DNA from: an uncultured Eubacteriales bacterium
GTDB taxonomy: Bacteria > Bacillota > Clostridia > Lachnospirales > Lachnospiraceae
NCBI GenBank assembly: GCA_949286775.1
Contig: CASEDW010000223.1
Span: forward strand, 1-5,791
Direction of reading: 5' to 3'
Length of the DNA stretch: 5,791 nucleotides
Below the pieces are notes generated by a model. The model saw only the letters and a program-made list of their open reading frames with translations, had not been told where the DNA came from and did not search any database. The position numbers and the translations under genes were made by a program. Shown piece after piece: positions 5,564-5,791 of the stretch (position 1 is its first letter; the number at the start of each line of letters is the position of its first letter).

Positions 5564-5791
5564 ATGAATAAAACCATTGATTTTCTGGAACTTTATGAGC
5601 AAATATATTCAATACTTCCAACGGGTTCTCTTCAGGAGCTGATGGATGTATGTTACAAGGTAACAGGCACGCCTATATTGATCGTTGACATAATGTATAA
5701 TGTACTTGGTATCGCGCCGCAAAAACCTATCGGCGATTATCTTTGGGATTATCTTTTGGAAAACAGAACTTACGAACCCGATAAGATCGCC
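5564..5791 (+). CDS. PucR/CdaR-like transcriptional regulator, N-terminal part (runs off the window)
   Basis: An ATG with AAGGAG 5 nt upstream opens a frame that stays open to the window edge (76 codons). The product begins MNKTIDFLELYEQIYSIL, followed by LQELMDVCYKVTGTPILIVD and an N-V-L-G-I segment, then GDYLWDYLLENRTY. This resembles the N-terminal sensory region of clostridial regulators that end in a PucR-type helix-turn-helix: a short helix, then a GAF-like alpha/beta fold with a T-G-x-P-I-x-x-V-D strand. The DNA-binding domain would lie beyond the window, so the assignment rests on N-terminal style and context. It is divergent from the redox operon across 190 bp, the usual arrangement for a local regulator, and probably senses the substrate or product of that pathway. 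Confidence 0.7.
   Translation, partial: MNKTIDFLELYEQIYSILPTGSLQELMDVCYKVTGTPILIVDIMYNVLGIAPQKPIGDYLWDYLLENRTYEPDKIA

Noticed and set aside
1..5791. CRISPR arrays, tRNA/rRNA genes, insertion sequences
   Set aside because: No repeated spacer-sized units, no tRNA- or rRNA-like stretches, and no transposase frame or long terminal inverted repeats were seen on either strand.

Overview
The window looks like chromosomal DNA of a Clostridia-type Bacillota anaerobe. Base composition is moderately AT-rich, ribosome binding sites are strong (AGGAGG or GGAGGTGA), and the protein families are ones common in gut anaerobes: an enoate-reductase/BaiH-like flavoenzyme, an OFA/MCT-like MFS carrier, and a PucR-like regulator. 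Genus and species cannot be read from the sequence.

Left part (1-549): two gene remnants lie back to back. On the minus strand is the 3' end of a MerR-family regulator (stop at 42-44), followed by its own hairpin terminator (13-37). On the plus strand is the 3' end of an alpha/beta hydrolase (to 495), which also carries an internal deletion. Both lack their 5' ends and meet at about 258-270, as expected if one deletion removed the middle of a divergent regulator/hydrolase pair. A perfect 13-bp hairpin (512-547) separates the remnants from the next unit and probably terminates transcription from both sides.

Main part (550-5373): four leftward genes form one tight operon. In transcription order they are an SDR dehydrogenase (4618-5373), a 646-aa FMN/4Fe-4S/FAD ene-reductase of the 2-enoate reductase/BaiCD/BaiH/2,4-dienoyl-CoA reductase family (2640-4580), an MFS carrier (1351-2628) and a second SDR dehydrogenase (550-1335). 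Gaps are 37 nt, 11 nt and 15 nt, each gene has its own good Shine-Dalgarno, and the terminator follows 2 nt after the last stop.

Right part (5374-5791): a 190-bp divergent intergenic region holds a TATAAT box for each direction. The plus-strand gene at 5564 begins a PucR-like regulator that runs off the window.

Reading as a whole: a substrate (possibly an enone or a hydroxylated polycyclic or aromatic compound such as a steroid, bile acid or plant polyphenol) is imported by the MFS carrier. Its C=C bond is reduced by the flavoenzyme and its hydroxyl/keto groups are interconverted by the two SDRs, probably under control of the divergent regulator. No CoA ligase, CoA transferase or dehydratase is present, so this is not a classical bile-acid 7-dehydroxylation (bai) operon. 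The substrate is unknown.
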